Assembly (NCBI RefSeq): GCF_030369635.1
Contig: NZ_CP128474.1
Span: 2,790,001-2,854,000, forward strand
Length of the DNA stretch: 64,000 nt
Reading direction: 5' to 3'
Origin: Microbacterium arborescens
GTDB lineage: Bacteria; Actinomycetota; Actinomycetes; Actinomycetales; Microbacteriaceae
Shown in pieces: positions 48,879 through 58,642 of the stretch. Below the pieces are notes generated by a model. That model made no database searches and was not told where the DNA came from. It saw only the letters and a list, made by a program, of their open reading frames with translations. Numbering within the stretch: position 1 is the stretch's first letter; every line of letters begins with the position of its first letter. The position numbers and the translations under genes are program-made.

Positions 48879-50429
48879 ATGATGACCACGGAACGCCCGG
48901 TCGCAGTCGCGATGCGCGGGATCACCATCCAGTTCCCCGGCGTGAAGGCGCTCGACGCCGTGGATCTCACGCTCTACGGCGGCGAGATCCACTCGCTCAT
49001 GGGAGAGAACGGCGCCGGCAAATCGACGCTCATCAAGGCGCTCACCGGCGTCTACGCGATCGACAGCGGCAGCATCGTCGTGGGCGGCCGCGAGCGCTCG
49101 TTCCGCAGCACGGCCGACGCGCAGGCCGCGGGCATCTCGACGGTCTACCAAGAGGTGAACCTGTGCGCCAACCTCTCGGTCGCCGAGAACGTGATGCTGG
49201 GCAACGAGGTGCGCCGCGCGGGACGCATCGACTGGCGCGCGACGCACGAGGCGGCCGCGGGCCATCTCGCCGAGCTCGGACTCGACATCGACACCCATTC
49301 CGTGCTCGCCAGCCACTCGATCGCGGTGCAGCAGCTCGTCGCCATCAGCCGGTCGATGGTCATCGACACCCGGGTCCTGATCCTGGACGAGCCGACGTCG
49401 AGCCTCGACCGCGGCGAGGTCGAGCAGCTGTTCGCGGTGATGCGACGGCTCCGTGACCGCGGGGTCGCGATCCTGTTCGTCTCGCACTTCCTCGACCAGA
49501 TCTACGAGATCTCCGACCGCCTGACGGTGCTGCGCAACGGCGGCCTCGTCGGCGAGTACCCCGTCGCCGAGCTCGGGCGCGAGGCGCTCGTGGCGCGCAT
49601 GATCGGGCGCGAGCTGAGCGCCCTCGACGCTCTGTCGTCGACGGCGGAGCGCGAGATCGACCGCGACGCCGTGCCCGTTCTCCGCGCTCGCGGGGTCGGA
49701 CGGCGCGGCGTCATCGAAGCGGCCGATCTCGACGTCCACCGCGGCGAGGTCGTCGGGCTCGCCGGGCTGCTCGGCTCGGGCCGCACCGAGCTCGCGCGGC
49801 TGCTCGCCGGTGCCGACCGCTCGGACGGCGGCACCGTCGAGATCGATGGTGCACCCACCCGTCTGAGCAGCCCGCGGAACGCGCTCGATCGCGGCATCGC
49901 GTTCTCGTCCGAGGACCGCCGGTCCGAAGGCATCGTCGCCGACCTCACCGTCGCCGAGAACATCGTGCTCGGCGTGCAGGCACGGCGCGGCGCGCTGCGG
50001 CGGGTGCCGCAGAGCGAGCGCGACGCGCTCGTCGCCGAATACCTCGACGCGCTCGGCGTCCGCCCCGCCGACCCCAACGCCCTCGTGCGCAACCTCTCGG
50101 GGGGAAACCAGCAGAAGGTGCTGCTGGCACGATGGCTCGCCACCGCCCCCGAACTGCTCATCCTCGACGAGCCCACCCGCGGCATCGACGTCGGCGCCAA
50201 GGCCGACATCCAGCGCAAGGTCGCCGAGCTCGCGGCCCAGGGACTGGCCGTCGTCTTCATCTCCTCGGAGCTCGAGGAGGTGCTGCGCATCGCGCAACGC
50301 GTCGCCGTCCTGCGCGATCGTCGCAAGATCGGCGAGCTCATGACGCAGGATGTGGACGTCGACACACTGGTCGCCTTCATCGCCGAGGGCGACTCCGAGG
50401 ACCCCTCGGGTAAGGAGAAGATCGCGTGA
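48879..50429 (+). CDS. Sugar ABC transporter ATPase, YtfR-like (copy 1)
   Basis: 516 residues with two fused ABC domains. First: GENGAGKSTLIKALTG (Walker A), then LILDEPTSSLD (Walker B). Second: GLLGSGRTELARLLAG (degenerate Walker A, usual for this family), NLSGGNQQKVLLARWLA (signature) and LILDEPTRGIDVG. Starts with two ATG codons; either may be used. The stop overlaps the permease start as GTGA. Likely partner of the next two permeases. Confidence 0.93.
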   Translation: MMTTERPVAVAMRGITIQFPGVKALDAVDLTLYGGEIHSLMGENGAGKSTLIKALTGVYAIDSGSIVVGGRERSFRSTADAQAAGISTVYQEVNLCANLSVAENVMLGNEVRRAGRIDWRATHEAAAGHLAELGLDIDTHSVLASHSIAVQQLVAISRSMVIDTRVLILDEPTSSLDRGEVEQLFAVMRRLRDRGVAILFVSHFLDQIYEISDRLTVLRNGGLVGEYPVAELGREALVARMIGRELSALDALSSTAEREIDRDAVPVLRARGVGRRGVIEAADLDVHRGEVVGLAGLLGSGRTELARLLAGADRSDGGTVEIDGAPTRLSSPRNALDRGIAFSSEDRRSEGIVADLTVAENIVLGVQARRGALRRVPQSERDALVAEYLDALGVRPADPNALVRNLSGGNQQKVLLARWLATAPELLILDEPTRGIDVGAKADIQRKVAELAAQGLAVVFISSELEEVLRIAQRVAVLRDRRKIGELMTQDVDVDTLVAFIAEGDSEDPSGKEKIA

Positions 50430-51469
50430 AGAAGCTGTTCACGCACCGGCTCGTCTGGCCGGTGCTCGCCCTCGTGGCCCTGATCGCGGTCAACACCGTG
50501 TCGCGGCCGTCGTTCCTGAGCGTGACGGTGCAGAACGGGCAGCTGTACGGCTCGCTCATCGACATCCTCCGCAACAGCGCCCCGCTCATGCTCGTCGCCC
50601 TCGGCATGACGCTCGTGATCGCCACACGCGGCATCGACCTCTCGGTGGGCGCGATCATGGCGGTGTCGGGCGCGGTCGCCCTGACGATCATCGAAGCCTC
50701 GCCCGAGCCGGGCAACCTCGGGGTCGTCGCGATCGCCATCGCGGCGGGCGTGGGCACCTCGCTCGTCCTGGGGGCCTGGAACGGCTTCCTCGTCGCGGTG
50801 CTCGGGATCCAGCCGATCATCGCCACCCTCGTGCTCATGCTCGCCGGGCGCGGCGTCGCCCTGCTCATCACGCGCGGGTTCATCACCACGATCAACAGCG
50901 AGCCCTACCAGTTCATGGCGCAGGGCTACGTTTTCGGGCTGCCCTTCGCGCTGTGCGTCTCGGTCGCGGCGATCGTCGTCGTCGCCGTCGTCCAGCGGCG
51001 CACCGCGTTGGGGATGCTGACCGAGGCGGTCGGCATCAACCCCGAGGCCAGCCGGCTGGCGGGCGTGCGCTCGCGCGGGATCATCTGGGGCACGTACATC
51101 GCCAGCGGGACCCTCGCCGGGATCGCCGGCATCCTGTACAGCTCGAACATCATGGCCGCCGACGCCAATGCGGCGGGCATGTACATCGAGCTCGACGCCA
51201 TCCTCGCCGTCGTGCTGGGCGGCACATCGCTCGCGGGCGGCAAGTTCAGCATCGCCGGCACCGTGGTCGGCGTCTTCACGATCCAGACCCTCAAGACCAC
51301 GATCACCTTCCTCGGGGTCCCGCCCGCGGTGAGCCCGGTGTTCATGGCCGGCGCGGTGCTCGTGGTCGTGCTGCTGCAGTCGCGCCGGGTGCGCGGCTGG
51401 TTCACCTCCGGCCGCCGCCCCGCGGCTCGCCCGGTCTCCACCCGCTCCGACGCGAAGGTGCTGTCATGA
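50426..51469 (+). CDS. Sugar ABC transporter permease, YtfT-like
   Basis: 347 residues, about ten membrane segments. Contains LVALGMTLVIATRGIDLSVGAIMA, the BPD-transp-2 family signature, and a conserved GGTSLAGGKFSIAGT near the end. GTG start, overlapping the upstream ATPase by 4 bp. It pairs with the following permease. Confidence 0.9.
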   Translation: MKKLFTHRLVWPVLALVALIAVNTVSRPSFLSVTVQNGQLYGSLIDILRNSAPLMLVALGMTLVIATRGIDLSVGAIMAVSGAVALTIIEASPEPGNLGVVAIAIAAGVGTSLVLGAWNGFLVAVLGIQPIIATLVLMLAGRGVALLITRGFITTINSEPYQFMAQGYVFGLPFALCVSVAAIVVVAVVQRRTALGMLTEAVGINPEASRLAGVRSRGIIWGTYIASGTLAGIAGILYSSNIMAADANAAGMYIELDAILAVVLGGTSLAGGKFSIAGTVVGVFTIQTLKTTITFLGVPPAVSPVFMAGAVLVVVLLQSRRVRGWFTSGRRPAARPVSTRSDAKVLS

Positions 51470-52485
51470 CATCGCTCACCGCTGCCCCCCGCGCGCACGA
51501 GCGCGCCCTGAGCCCCTGGCGCCGCTTCCTGAGCCGCCACATCGCCCTCGTCCCGGTGTTCGCGGCCGCCGCGATCCTCCTCGTGATGATCGCGGGCGCG
51601 ATGATCAACTTCCCGAACTTCCAGCTGCCGCGGATCCTGTCGTCGATCCTCCTCGACAACGCCTACCTCCTGGTGCTCGCGGTCGGGATGACCTTCGTGA
51701 TCCTCACCGGGGGCATCGACCTCTCGGTGGGCGCGGTCATGGCTTTCACCGGCATCCTGTGCGCGCGACTGCTGTCGGAGGGCGTGCCCGTCGCGGTCGC
51801 GATTCCGGCGATGATCGCGATCGGCGGTGCGATCGGCCTGCTGATCGGCGTGCTGGTGCAGTTCTTCGACGTCCAGCCCTTCATCGCCTCGCTCATCGGG
51901 ATGTTCCTCGCGCGCGGCCTCGCTTTCGTGGTGAGCCTCGAGTCGATCAAGGTCGCTGACGAGGGTCTGCTGTGGCTGCAGTCGACCCGGCTGTCGTTCG
52001 GCGGCTGGTACATCACGCCCACCGGCATCCTGGCGCTGCTCACCGTCGTGCTGGCCGCCCTCGTCCTGCGCTACACGCGCTTCGGCCGCACCGTCTACGC
52101 GATCGGCGGCAGCGAGCAGTCGGCACGCCTCATGGGCTTGCCGGTCGTGCGCACCCGACTGCTGGTCTACGTCATCAGCGGCATCTGCGCGGGGATCGCG
52201 GGCATCGTGCTGACCGCGTACTCCGGCGCGGGCTACCCCCTGAACGGCGTCGGCACCGAGCTCGACACGATCGCCGCGGTGGTGATCGGCGGCACTCTCC
52301 TCACAGGAGGCAGCGGCTTCGTCGTCGGATCGCTCATCGGGGTGTTCGTCTACGGCCTCATCCGGACGATCATCTCGTTCCTGGGCGCCGAGCAGTCATG
52401 GACCCGCATCACGGTGGGCGCACTGCTGCTGGTGTTCGTCGTGGTGCAGCGGGTGATCGTCAGCCGATCCGCCACGCGGCGGTGA
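51466..52485 (+). CDS. Sugar ABC transporter permease, YjfF-like
   Basis: 339 residues, about nine or ten membrane segments, with LAVGMTFVILTGGIDLSVGAVM and GGTLLTGGSGFVVGSLIGV. It starts ATGA on the stop of the first permease. Two different permeases plus a double ATPase make the YtfQRT-YjfF arrangement. Confidence 0.9.
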   Translation: MTSLTAAPRAHERALSPWRRFLSRHIALVPVFAAAAILLVMIAGAMINFPNFQLPRILSSILLDNAYLLVLAVGMTFVILTGGIDLSVGAVMAFTGILCARLLSEGVPVAVAIPAMIAIGGAIGLLIGVLVQFFDVQPFIASLIGMFLARGLAFVVSLESIKVADEGLLWLQSTRLSFGGWYITPTGILALLTVVLAALVLRYTRFGRTVYAIGGSEQSARLMGLPVVRTRLLVYVISGICAGIAGIVLTAYSGAGYPLNGVGTELDTIAAVVIGGTLLTGGSGFVVGSLIGVFVYGLIRTIISFLGAEQSWTRITVGALLLVFVVVQRVIVSRSATRR

Positions 52486-52528
52486 CGGCCCGCCGCGCCG
52501 CGGCAGCGCGGCGGCGCTTCGGGGCGGC

Positions 52529-54076
52529 ATGATGGTGCGCATGGATCCCGAGGCGCCGCCGACGCTCGAGGTGCGCGGAGCCGACGTGCGCTTCGGCCCC
52601 GAGCAGGCGCTCGCGAACGTCGATCTGCGCCTGTTCGCGGGCGAAGTGCATTCGCTCATGGGAGAGAACGGCGCGGGGAAGTCGACGCTCATCAAGGCCA
52701 TCACCGGCGCGCTCCGCCTGGATGCCGGTGAGATCCTCCTCGACGGCGCCCCGGTGCACCTCGCCCGCCCCGCGGACGCGATCGCGGCGGGCATCTCCAC
52801 GGTGTACCAGGAGATCGACCTGCTGCCGAACCTCACCGTCGCCGAGAACGTCTCGCTCGGACGCGAACCGCGCCGCTTCGGCATCATCGATCACGCCGAG
52901 ATGCGCAGGCGGGCCGCGGCTGCGCTCGAATCCCTCGGCGTCTCGATCGACCCGGGCTCGCTCCTGTCATCGCACTCCCTCGCGATCCAGCAGCTCGTGG
53001 CCATCGCCCGGGCCGTGTCGGGCGACGGCCTCCGCGTGCTCGTGCTCGACGAGCCGACGTCGAGCCTCGACGCCGACGAGGTCGCCGAGCTGTTCCGCGT
53101 CGTCCGCGAGCTGACGGCCCGCGGCATCGCGGTGCTGTTCGTGTCGCACTTCCTCGACCAGGTCTACGAGCTGTGCGACCGCGTCACGGTGCTCCGCGGG
53201 GGCCGGTTCGTCGGGGAGTACTCGACCACCGAGCTGCTGCGTGTCGAGCTCGTCGAGAAGATGCTCGGCGACTCGGCGGCGCGGCTCGCCGCGATCGACG
53301 ACGAGCCGGCGCCGCCGAGCGAGGGGCCCCTGGTGCTGTCGGCCCGCGGCGCACGCACGGGCCGGACCCGGCACCCGTTCGACCTCGAGCTCGTCGAGGG
53401 CGAAGTGATCGGCTTCGCCGGTCTGCTCGGTTCGGGTCGCACCGAGTTCGCGCGTGCGCTCACGGGGGTCGACCGGCTCGACGAGGGCGCGGTGCTGCTC
53501 GACGAGACCCCGCTCGGGGGTCACGGTCCGCGGTCGGCGATCGGGCGCGGGGTCGTGTACTCGTCGGAGAACCGTCGCACCGAGGGCGTGCTGGGAGACC
53601 TCAGCGTGCTCGAGAACATCACGCTCGCGCTGCAGGCGCAACGCGGCATCCTGCGCCCCGTGGGCGCCACTCGGGCGCGCGAGCTCGCCCGGAGCTGGAT
53701 CGAGGCCCTCAACATCCGTCCCGCCGACATCGACCGGCCGGTGCGGGAGCTCTCGGGCGGCAACCAGCAGAAGGTGCTGCTGGCCCGACTGCTCGCGCTG
53801 TCTCCGCGGGTGGTCGTGCTCGATGAGCCCACCCGCGGCATCGACGTCGGCGCGAAGGCCGAGGTGCAACGGCTCGTCGGAGAGCTCGCCGACAACGGCG
53901 TGTCGGTCGTCTACATCTCGGCGGAGCTCGACGAGGTGCTGCGCGTCTCGCACACCGTCGCCGTCGTCCGCGATGGGCGCATCGCCCACGTCGTGCCCGC
54001 CGCGGATCTGACCTCGGACCTGCTCATCGCCCTCGTCGCCCGCGCCGATGACCCCGCCGGCAAGGCCGATGACTGA
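52529..54076 (+). CDS. Sugar ABC transporter ATPase, YtfR-like (copy 2)
   Basis: 515 residues, again two ABC domains: GENGAGKSTLIKAITG and VLDEPTSSLDADE; GLLGSGRTEFARALTG, ELSGGNQQKVLLARLLA and VLDEPTRGIDVG. It is a diverged paralogue of copy 1 in the same operon, and no further permease or binding protein follows. It may serve an orphan permease elsewhere, or form mixed transporters with the two permeases here. ATGs at 52529, 52532 and 52541 are in frame; no strong ribosome site decides. It overlaps lacI by 8 bp. Confidence 0.9.
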   Translation: MMVRMDPEAPPTLEVRGADVRFGPEQALANVDLRLFAGEVHSLMGENGAGKSTLIKAITGALRLDAGEILLDGAPVHLARPADAIAAGISTVYQEIDLLPNLTVAENVSLGREPRRFGIIDHAEMRRRAAAALESLGVSIDPGSLLSSHSLAIQQLVAIARAVSGDGLRVLVLDEPTSSLDADEVAELFRVVRELTARGIAVLFVSHFLDQVYELCDRVTVLRGGRFVGEYSTTELLRVELVEKMLGDSAARLAAIDDEPAPPSEGPLVLSARGARTGRTRHPFDLELVEGEVIGFAGLLGSGRTEFARALTGVDRLDEGAVLLDETPLGGHGPRSAIGRGVVYSSENRRTEGVLGDLSVLENITLALQAQRGILRPVGATRARELARSWIEALNIRPADIDRPVRELSGGNQQKVLLARLLALSPRVVVLDEPTRGIDVGAKAEVQRLVGELADNGVSVVYISAELDEVLRVSHTVAVVRDGRIAHVVPAADLTSDLLIALVARADDPAGKADD

Positions 54077-55082
54077 CGCGCGCACGCCCCGGGCGGCGAA
54101 CATCTTCGACGTCGCGAGACTGGCCGGCGTCTCGCACCAGACGGTGTCGCGCGTGCTCAACGACATGCCGAACGTGCGTCCGGCCACCCGCGAGCGGGTG
54201 GAGAAGGCGATCGCGCAGCTGCGTTACAGCCCCTCTCCCGCGGCGCGCGCGCTGGTGACCCGGCGCACCCGGACGATCGGCCTCATCACCCCCGGCACGG
54301 TGCAGTTCGGGCCGACCTCGGTCGCGACCCACTTCAACTTCGCCGCGCGGTCGGAGCGCTACAACGTCGACGCGATCAGCTCGCCCGAGAGCGATGTCGC
54401 CGCCGTGCGGTCGGCGATCGACGGGCTGCTCCGGCAGCGCGTGGACGCCATCGTCCTCATCGTCGTCGATCTCGACGTGCTCGCCGCCGTCCAGGGTCTC
54501 GAGCTCGACATCCCCCTCGTCGCCGTCGCCGCCACGAGCCGGCCGCACCCGCAGCTCGTGGCGATCGACCAGTACCGGGGTGCACGCAGTGCCGTGCGCC
54601 ACCTCGCCGAGAGCGGGCATCGGCGTATCCACCACATCGCGGGGCCCGCACGCAATCCCGACGCCGCCGAGCGCGTGCGCGGCTGGCGCGACGAGCTCGT
54701 CGCGAGGCGGCTCGATATCCCGCCGCTCGCCTACGGCGACTGGTCGGCCGCGAGCGGATTCGGCATCGCGATCGAGAGCGACATCGCGCCGGGCGACGGC
54801 ATCTTCGTCGGGAACGACCACATGGCCATCGGCGTGCTCTCGGCGCTCCGCGAGCGCGGACTGCGCGTGCCCGAAGACGTCGGGATCGTCGGGTTCGACA
54901 ACGTGCCCGAGGCCGCCTTCCTGCACCCCGCGCTCACCACCGTCGAACAGGACTTCCCGGCGCTCGGCGCCCTCATCATGCAGAAGGTGCTGCTCGTGGT
55001 GGAGCAGCCCGATGTGGTGACCGAAGCGACGCCGCTGCCGACCCGGCTCATCGTGCGGCAGTCGTCGGTCACGGACGGCTGA
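54069..55082 (+). CDS. LacI-family transcriptional regulator of the sugar operon
   Basis: 337 residues. N-terminal helix-turn-helix NIFDVARLAGVSHQTVSRVLND with the hinge helix SPSPAARALVTRR, then a sugar-binding type 1 fold (DAIVLIVVDLDVLAAV; NDHMAIGVLSAL; VGIVGFDNVPEAA). It probably represses its own operon through the two GAGCGCT palindromes at 47.65 and 47.76 kb. The ATG at 54069 overlaps the end of the upstream ATPase; another in-frame ATG is at 54048. Confidence 0.92.
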   Translation: MTDARTPRAANIFDVARLAGVSHQTVSRVLNDMPNVRPATRERVEKAIAQLRYSPSPAARALVTRRTRTIGLITPGTVQFGPTSVATHFNFAARSERYNVDAISSPESDVAAVRSAIDGLLRQRVDAIVLIVVDLDVLAAVQGLELDIPLVAVAATSRPHPQLVAIDQYRGARSAVRHLAESGHRRIHHIAGPARNPDAAERVRGWRDELVARRLDIPPLAYGDWSAASGFGIAIESDIAPGDGIFVGNDHMAIGVLSALRERGLRVPEDVGIVGFDNVPEAAFLHPALTTVEQDFPALGALIMQKVLLVVEQPDVVTEATPLPTRLIVRQSSVTDG

Positions 55083-55129
55083 GCGCCGCTCCCAGCGTTC
55101 TCGTGACCGGGTGCGGCACGATCGTTCCC

Positions 55130-56020
55130 ATGGCCTCTCGATCCCGGATGCGGCGGCGCCGTCGCCGGATCGGGATCGTCGCCGTCCTCGTGACGGTGCC
55201 CGTGCTGCTGGTGACCTTGATCGTCGCGATCGGGGTGACCGCGACGAACCTCGCGGCGATCCCGGGCGGCGCCGCGCCTCCGGGCGATCAGCCGCGCGCA
55301 CTCCCGCCGAACGCCGGTGACATCGACCCCGGCAACCTCATCGACGACGACCTCTTCTTCGATCGCGACGCGCTCTCGACCGCGGAGATCCAGGACTTCC
55401 TCGACGACCGGATCGGCGAATGCGTCAATGGAGCGTGTCTGAACGTCGCGACAGCCGGCATCTCATCGCGCGAGGCGCGGGTGTCGGAACGCACCGGTGA
55501 CGTGATCTGCCGCGCGATCGAGGGCGGCGAGCTGCCCGTCGCGGAGATCATCCATCGCGTGCAGGAGGCCTGCGGGATCTCGGCGCGCGTCATCCTCGTG
55601 ACCCTCCAGAAGGAGCAGTCGCTGATCGAGGGCCGCGCGGCCCGCGCGCCGTCGGAAGGCCGGCTGCGCGCGGCGATGGGCGCCAGCTGCCCCGACACCG
55701 CCCCGTGCGACCCGGAGTACGAGGGCGTCGGCGCACAGATCGTGGCCGGAGCGACCGACCTGGCCTCGTACCGCGCGTCGAACTTCATGCGACAGCCCGG
55801 AACCCACTTCATCGCCTTCCACCCCGACCCCGCGTGCGGCGGGACGGATGTCGCGATCGAGAACGACGCGACGGCGGCGCTGTACAACTACACGCCCTAC
55901 CAGCCCGACCCCGCGGCCATGTCGGCGGGATGGGGCTCGGGCGGCCCGTGCTCGTCGTACGGCAACCGCAACTTCAGTTACTACTTCGCGCTGTGGTTCG
56001 GTTCGGTGCGAGCCGGATGA
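55130..56020 (+). CDS. Exported protein with lysozyme-like features, function unknown
   Basis: 296 residues. Arg-rich N-terminus and one membrane segment (residues about 14-40), then an exported domain with four or more cysteines. LVTLQKEQSLIEGR recalls the catalytic-Glu helix of lytic transglycosylases, and HFIAFHPDPACGG...ALYNYTPYQPD and NFSYYFALWF close the protein. Similar C-terminal patterns occur in actinobacterial secreted proteins of unknown role. CACGAT (55117-55122) ends 7 nt before the ATG, so the mRNA may be leaderless. Confidence 0.65.
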   Translation: MASRSRMRRRRRRIGIVAVLVTVPVLLVTLIVAIGVTATNLAAIPGGAAPPGDQPRALPPNAGDIDPGNLIDDDLFFDRDALSTAEIQDFLDDRIGECVNGACLNVATAGISSREARVSERTGDVICRAIEGGELPVAEIIHRVQEACGISARVILVTLQKEQSLIEGRAARAPSEGRLRAAMGASCPDTAPCDPEYEGVGAQIVAGATDLASYRASNFMRQPGTHFIAFHPDPACGGTDVAIENDATAALYNYTPYQPDPAAMSAGWGSGGPCSSYGNRNFSYYFALWFGSVRAG

Positions 56021-56079
56021 GGCTTCCCGCCGGATAAGTGCCCGCTGTGCGCCTGCTCTGCGCGCACAGGCGGAGCCAC

Positions 56080-56085
56080 TATCGT
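56080..56085 (+). promoter_or_regulatory. -10 box of the MprF-like gene, leaderless
   Basis: TATCGT fits TAnnnT and ends 7 nt before the GTG at 56093. Confidence 0.4.
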
Positions 56086-56092
56086 GCGTCAG

Positions 56093-58642
56093 GTGACGAC
56101 ATCCCTCAGCGACCTGCGTTCGTTCGCCGCGGGCGCCGGCTCCTGGCTGCGCCACCGTCCGGTGACGCTCCTGATCGCGATCCTCACGATCGGGCTGAGT
56201 GTCGCGGGGCTGATCTTCGAGCCGATCGACTGGGGTTTCATCCCCGCCCAGGACGCCGGTGGCGCCGGCGCCGCGACTCGTCACTGGTGGAGCTCCGTGA
56301 CCTCGCTGTTCGTCGTCGAGACGGTGCCGGCCCTCATCGTGTTCGTCGTCCTCGTGCTCGTGGTGGTGGGCGCCGCCGAACGGGCGATGGGGAGCATGCG
56401 CACCGTGATCGCGTACCTCGTGGGCGGCGTCGCGGCATCCTTCCTGGGTTTCGCGATCGACCTGTTCGAGCAGACCTACCTCGCCGGCATCCCGTTGAAC
56501 GCGCCCGCCGTCGACGTGTTCTCGCCCACCGCCCCGCTGCTCGCCACGGCCATGGCTGCCAGCTCGTTCTTCGGCACGATCTGGCGGCGTCGCACTCGAC
56601 TGCTGGGGGTGCTCTCCGCCGTCACGCTCTATCTCTACTCGGGCGGCGCGAACGACCTGTTCTCGCTCCTCGCCGTGCCGGTAGGCTTCGCGCTCGGCTT
56701 CGCACTCGGTGGGCGCAGCAGCGGTTTCCGCCTCGTGCGCAGCTCGTACTACGAGAAACGGGTGCTGCTCGCAGCGATCGTCGCGATCACGGCGATCGGC
56801 CCGGTCGTCGCGACCGCCTCGGGGTCGGGCGCGGGCCTGCTCTCGATCTACGGCTATCTCTCGATCGACCCGCTGAGCATCGTCGACGGCCAGGTTTGCG
56901 CGTTCGGCTCGGCGGGCGCCCCGTGCCCCGATGACTTCTCCTCCATCTCCGATCTGCAGGGGTGGTCGAGCGTCGTGGCACTGCTCCCGCTGGTCGTCCT
57001 CCTGCTCGCGGCGCGGGGCATCCGCAACGGCCGGCGCATCGCGCTCGAGGTCGCCGTCGCGATCAACCTCGCGATATTCGCCGGCATGCTCTATACGTTC
57101 TTCGTGATCGAGCCCGACACCGTCGCCGCCATCGGCGAGGCCGTCAACGCCGAGACCGCGGATTTCGTGTGGCAGACCCTCACCGGGGTGATCGTCGGCG
57201 CCATCGTGCCCCTGGCCGTCGCGATCGTGCTGATCGTGTTCCGGGGAGCCGCCCGGGTGACGACCACCGCGGCTGCCAAGCGCACGTTCATCCTGACGAT
57301 CGTGATCGGGACGGCGGCGACGCTCGTCGTCTCGTTCGTCGGGACGCTCGTGATCGCCGACGGCTTCCAGCCCGGCGTGGATGCGCTCATGGTGTTGCGC
57401 GCGTTGCCCCTGCGCCTCGTGCCGCCGACCCTCATCCCCTCGGACATCATCGAGTTCGTGCCCGAGTCCGGTGCCGCCCAGGCGATGTGGTACCTCCCGT
57501 CGCTGGTGTTCTGGCTGATCCTGGTCGTCGCCGTCGCCCGCGTGCTCGTCGACTCGCGCACCGTGCTCGATGCACCCGACCGGCTGCGCGCCCGGGGCGT
57601 GCTCGAACGCGGTGGCGGCGACACGCTGTCGTTCATGTCGACGTGGCGCGGCAACTCCTACTGGTTCGCGCCCGATGCCGACGCGGCGATCGCCTACCGC
57701 GTGCGCGGCACGATCGCGGTGACCCTCGGCGGTCCGTTCGGCCCCGACCACGACCGGCCCGACGTGGTGTCGGGCTTCGTGGAGTTCTGCGGGGCGCACG
57801 GCTGGACCGCGACCTTCTACAGCGTCGACGCGCGTGAGGGCAGTGTCTTCGACCACCTCGGCTGGCAGCGGATGCCGGTGGCCGAGGAGGCCGTCCTGCG
57901 CCTGCCCGAGTGGAACACGGCGGGAAAGAAGCGGCAGGACATCCGCACCGCGACCAACCGGGCGTCGCGCGAGGGGATCACGGCCGTCTGGACCTCGTGG
58001 CGGGAGCTCACCTCGAGCCAGCACGCTCAGATCCGCGAGATCTCCGAGGGCTGGGTCGCCGATCGCACGCTGCCCGAGATGGAGTTCACCCTCGGCGGCG
58101 TCGACGAGCTCGACGACCCGGCGGTGCGGCTGATGATGGCGGTGCACGAGAGCGGCCGGATCGAGGCGGTCACGAGCTGGCTGCCGATGTTCGATCACGG
58201 AGCCGTGACGGGTTACACCCTCGATTTCATGCGGCGACGTGGCAACGCGATGAACGGGATCATGGAGTTCGTCATCGGCGCCGCCGCCGACCGGATGAAA
58301 AGCGACGGGCTCGGCCTGCTGAGCCTGTCGGGTTCGCCGCTGGCCTCGACGCAGCTCGGCGATGACGCCGAGCGCACCAATGTCGCGCGACTGCTCGACC
58401 TGCTGGGCGGGCTGCTCGAGCCGGCGTACGGGTTCCGGTCGCTGCTGAACTTCAAGCGCAAGTTCCAGCCCGAGTTCGTGCCGCTGTGGGCCGTGTATCC
58501 CGACCCGGCGATGCTGCCCGCGCTGGGCGTCGCTCTGACGCGGTGCTACCTGCCCACCCTCACCCTCGGGCAGGCGGTACGGATGGCGGGGTCGCTGCGC
58601 GAGCCCGCCGTCAGCGGCCGAGCCCCCAGTGATCGGCGATGA
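56093..58642 (+). CDS. MprF-like membrane protein with DUF2156 (aminoacyl-phosphatidylglycerol synthase-like) domain
   Basis: 849 residues. An N-terminal rhomboid-like set of about six membrane segments, a central membrane block to about residue 500, then a C-terminal DUF2156 domain: LSFMSTWRGNSYWF, FYSVDAREGSVFDHLGWQRMPV, KKRQDIRTATNRASREG and NFKRKFQPEFVPLWAVYP. MprF-type enzymes add an amino acid from aminoacyl-tRNA to phosphatidylglycerol, which lowers surface charge. GTG at 56093 is chosen for its distance to the -10; GTG at 56084 is also in frame. The end overlaps the convergent esterase gene by 32 bp. Confidence 0.8.
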   Translation: MTTSLSDLRSFAAGAGSWLRHRPVTLLIAILTIGLSVAGLIFEPIDWGFIPAQDAGGAGAATRHWWSSVTSLFVVETVPALIVFVVLVLVVVGAAERAMGSMRTVIAYLVGGVAASFLGFAIDLFEQTYLAGIPLNAPAVDVFSPTAPLLATAMAASSFFGTIWRRRTRLLGVLSAVTLYLYSGGANDLFSLLAVPVGFALGFALGGRSSGFRLVRSSYYEKRVLLAAIVAITAIGPVVATASGSGAGLLSIYGYLSIDPLSIVDGQVCAFGSAGAPCPDDFSSISDLQGWSSVVALLPLVVLLLAARGIRNGRRIALEVAVAINLAIFAGMLYTFFVIEPDTVAAIGEAVNAETADFVWQTLTGVIVGAIVPLAVAIVLIVFRGAARVTTTAAAKRTFILTIVIGTAATLVVSFVGTLVIADGFQPGVDALMVLRALPLRLVPPTLIPSDIIEFVPESGAAQAMWYLPSLVFWLILVVAVARVLVDSRTVLDAPDRLRARGVLERGGGDTLSFMSTWRGNSYWFAPDADAAIAYRVRGTIAVTLGGPFGPDHDRPDVVSGFVEFCGAHGWTATFYSVDAREGSVFDHLGWQRMPVAEEAVLRLPEWNTAGKKRQDIRTATNRASREGITAVWTSWRELTSSQHAQIREISEGWVADRTLPEMEFTLGGVDELDDPAVRLMMAVHESGRIEAVTSWLPMFDHGAVTGYTLDFMRRRGNAMNGIMEFVIGAAADRMKSDGLGLLSLSGSPLASTQLGDDAERTNVARLLDLLGGLLEPAYGFRSLLNFKRKFQPEFVPLWAVYPDPAMLPALGVALTRCYLPTLTLGQAVRMAGSLREPAVSGRAPSDRR

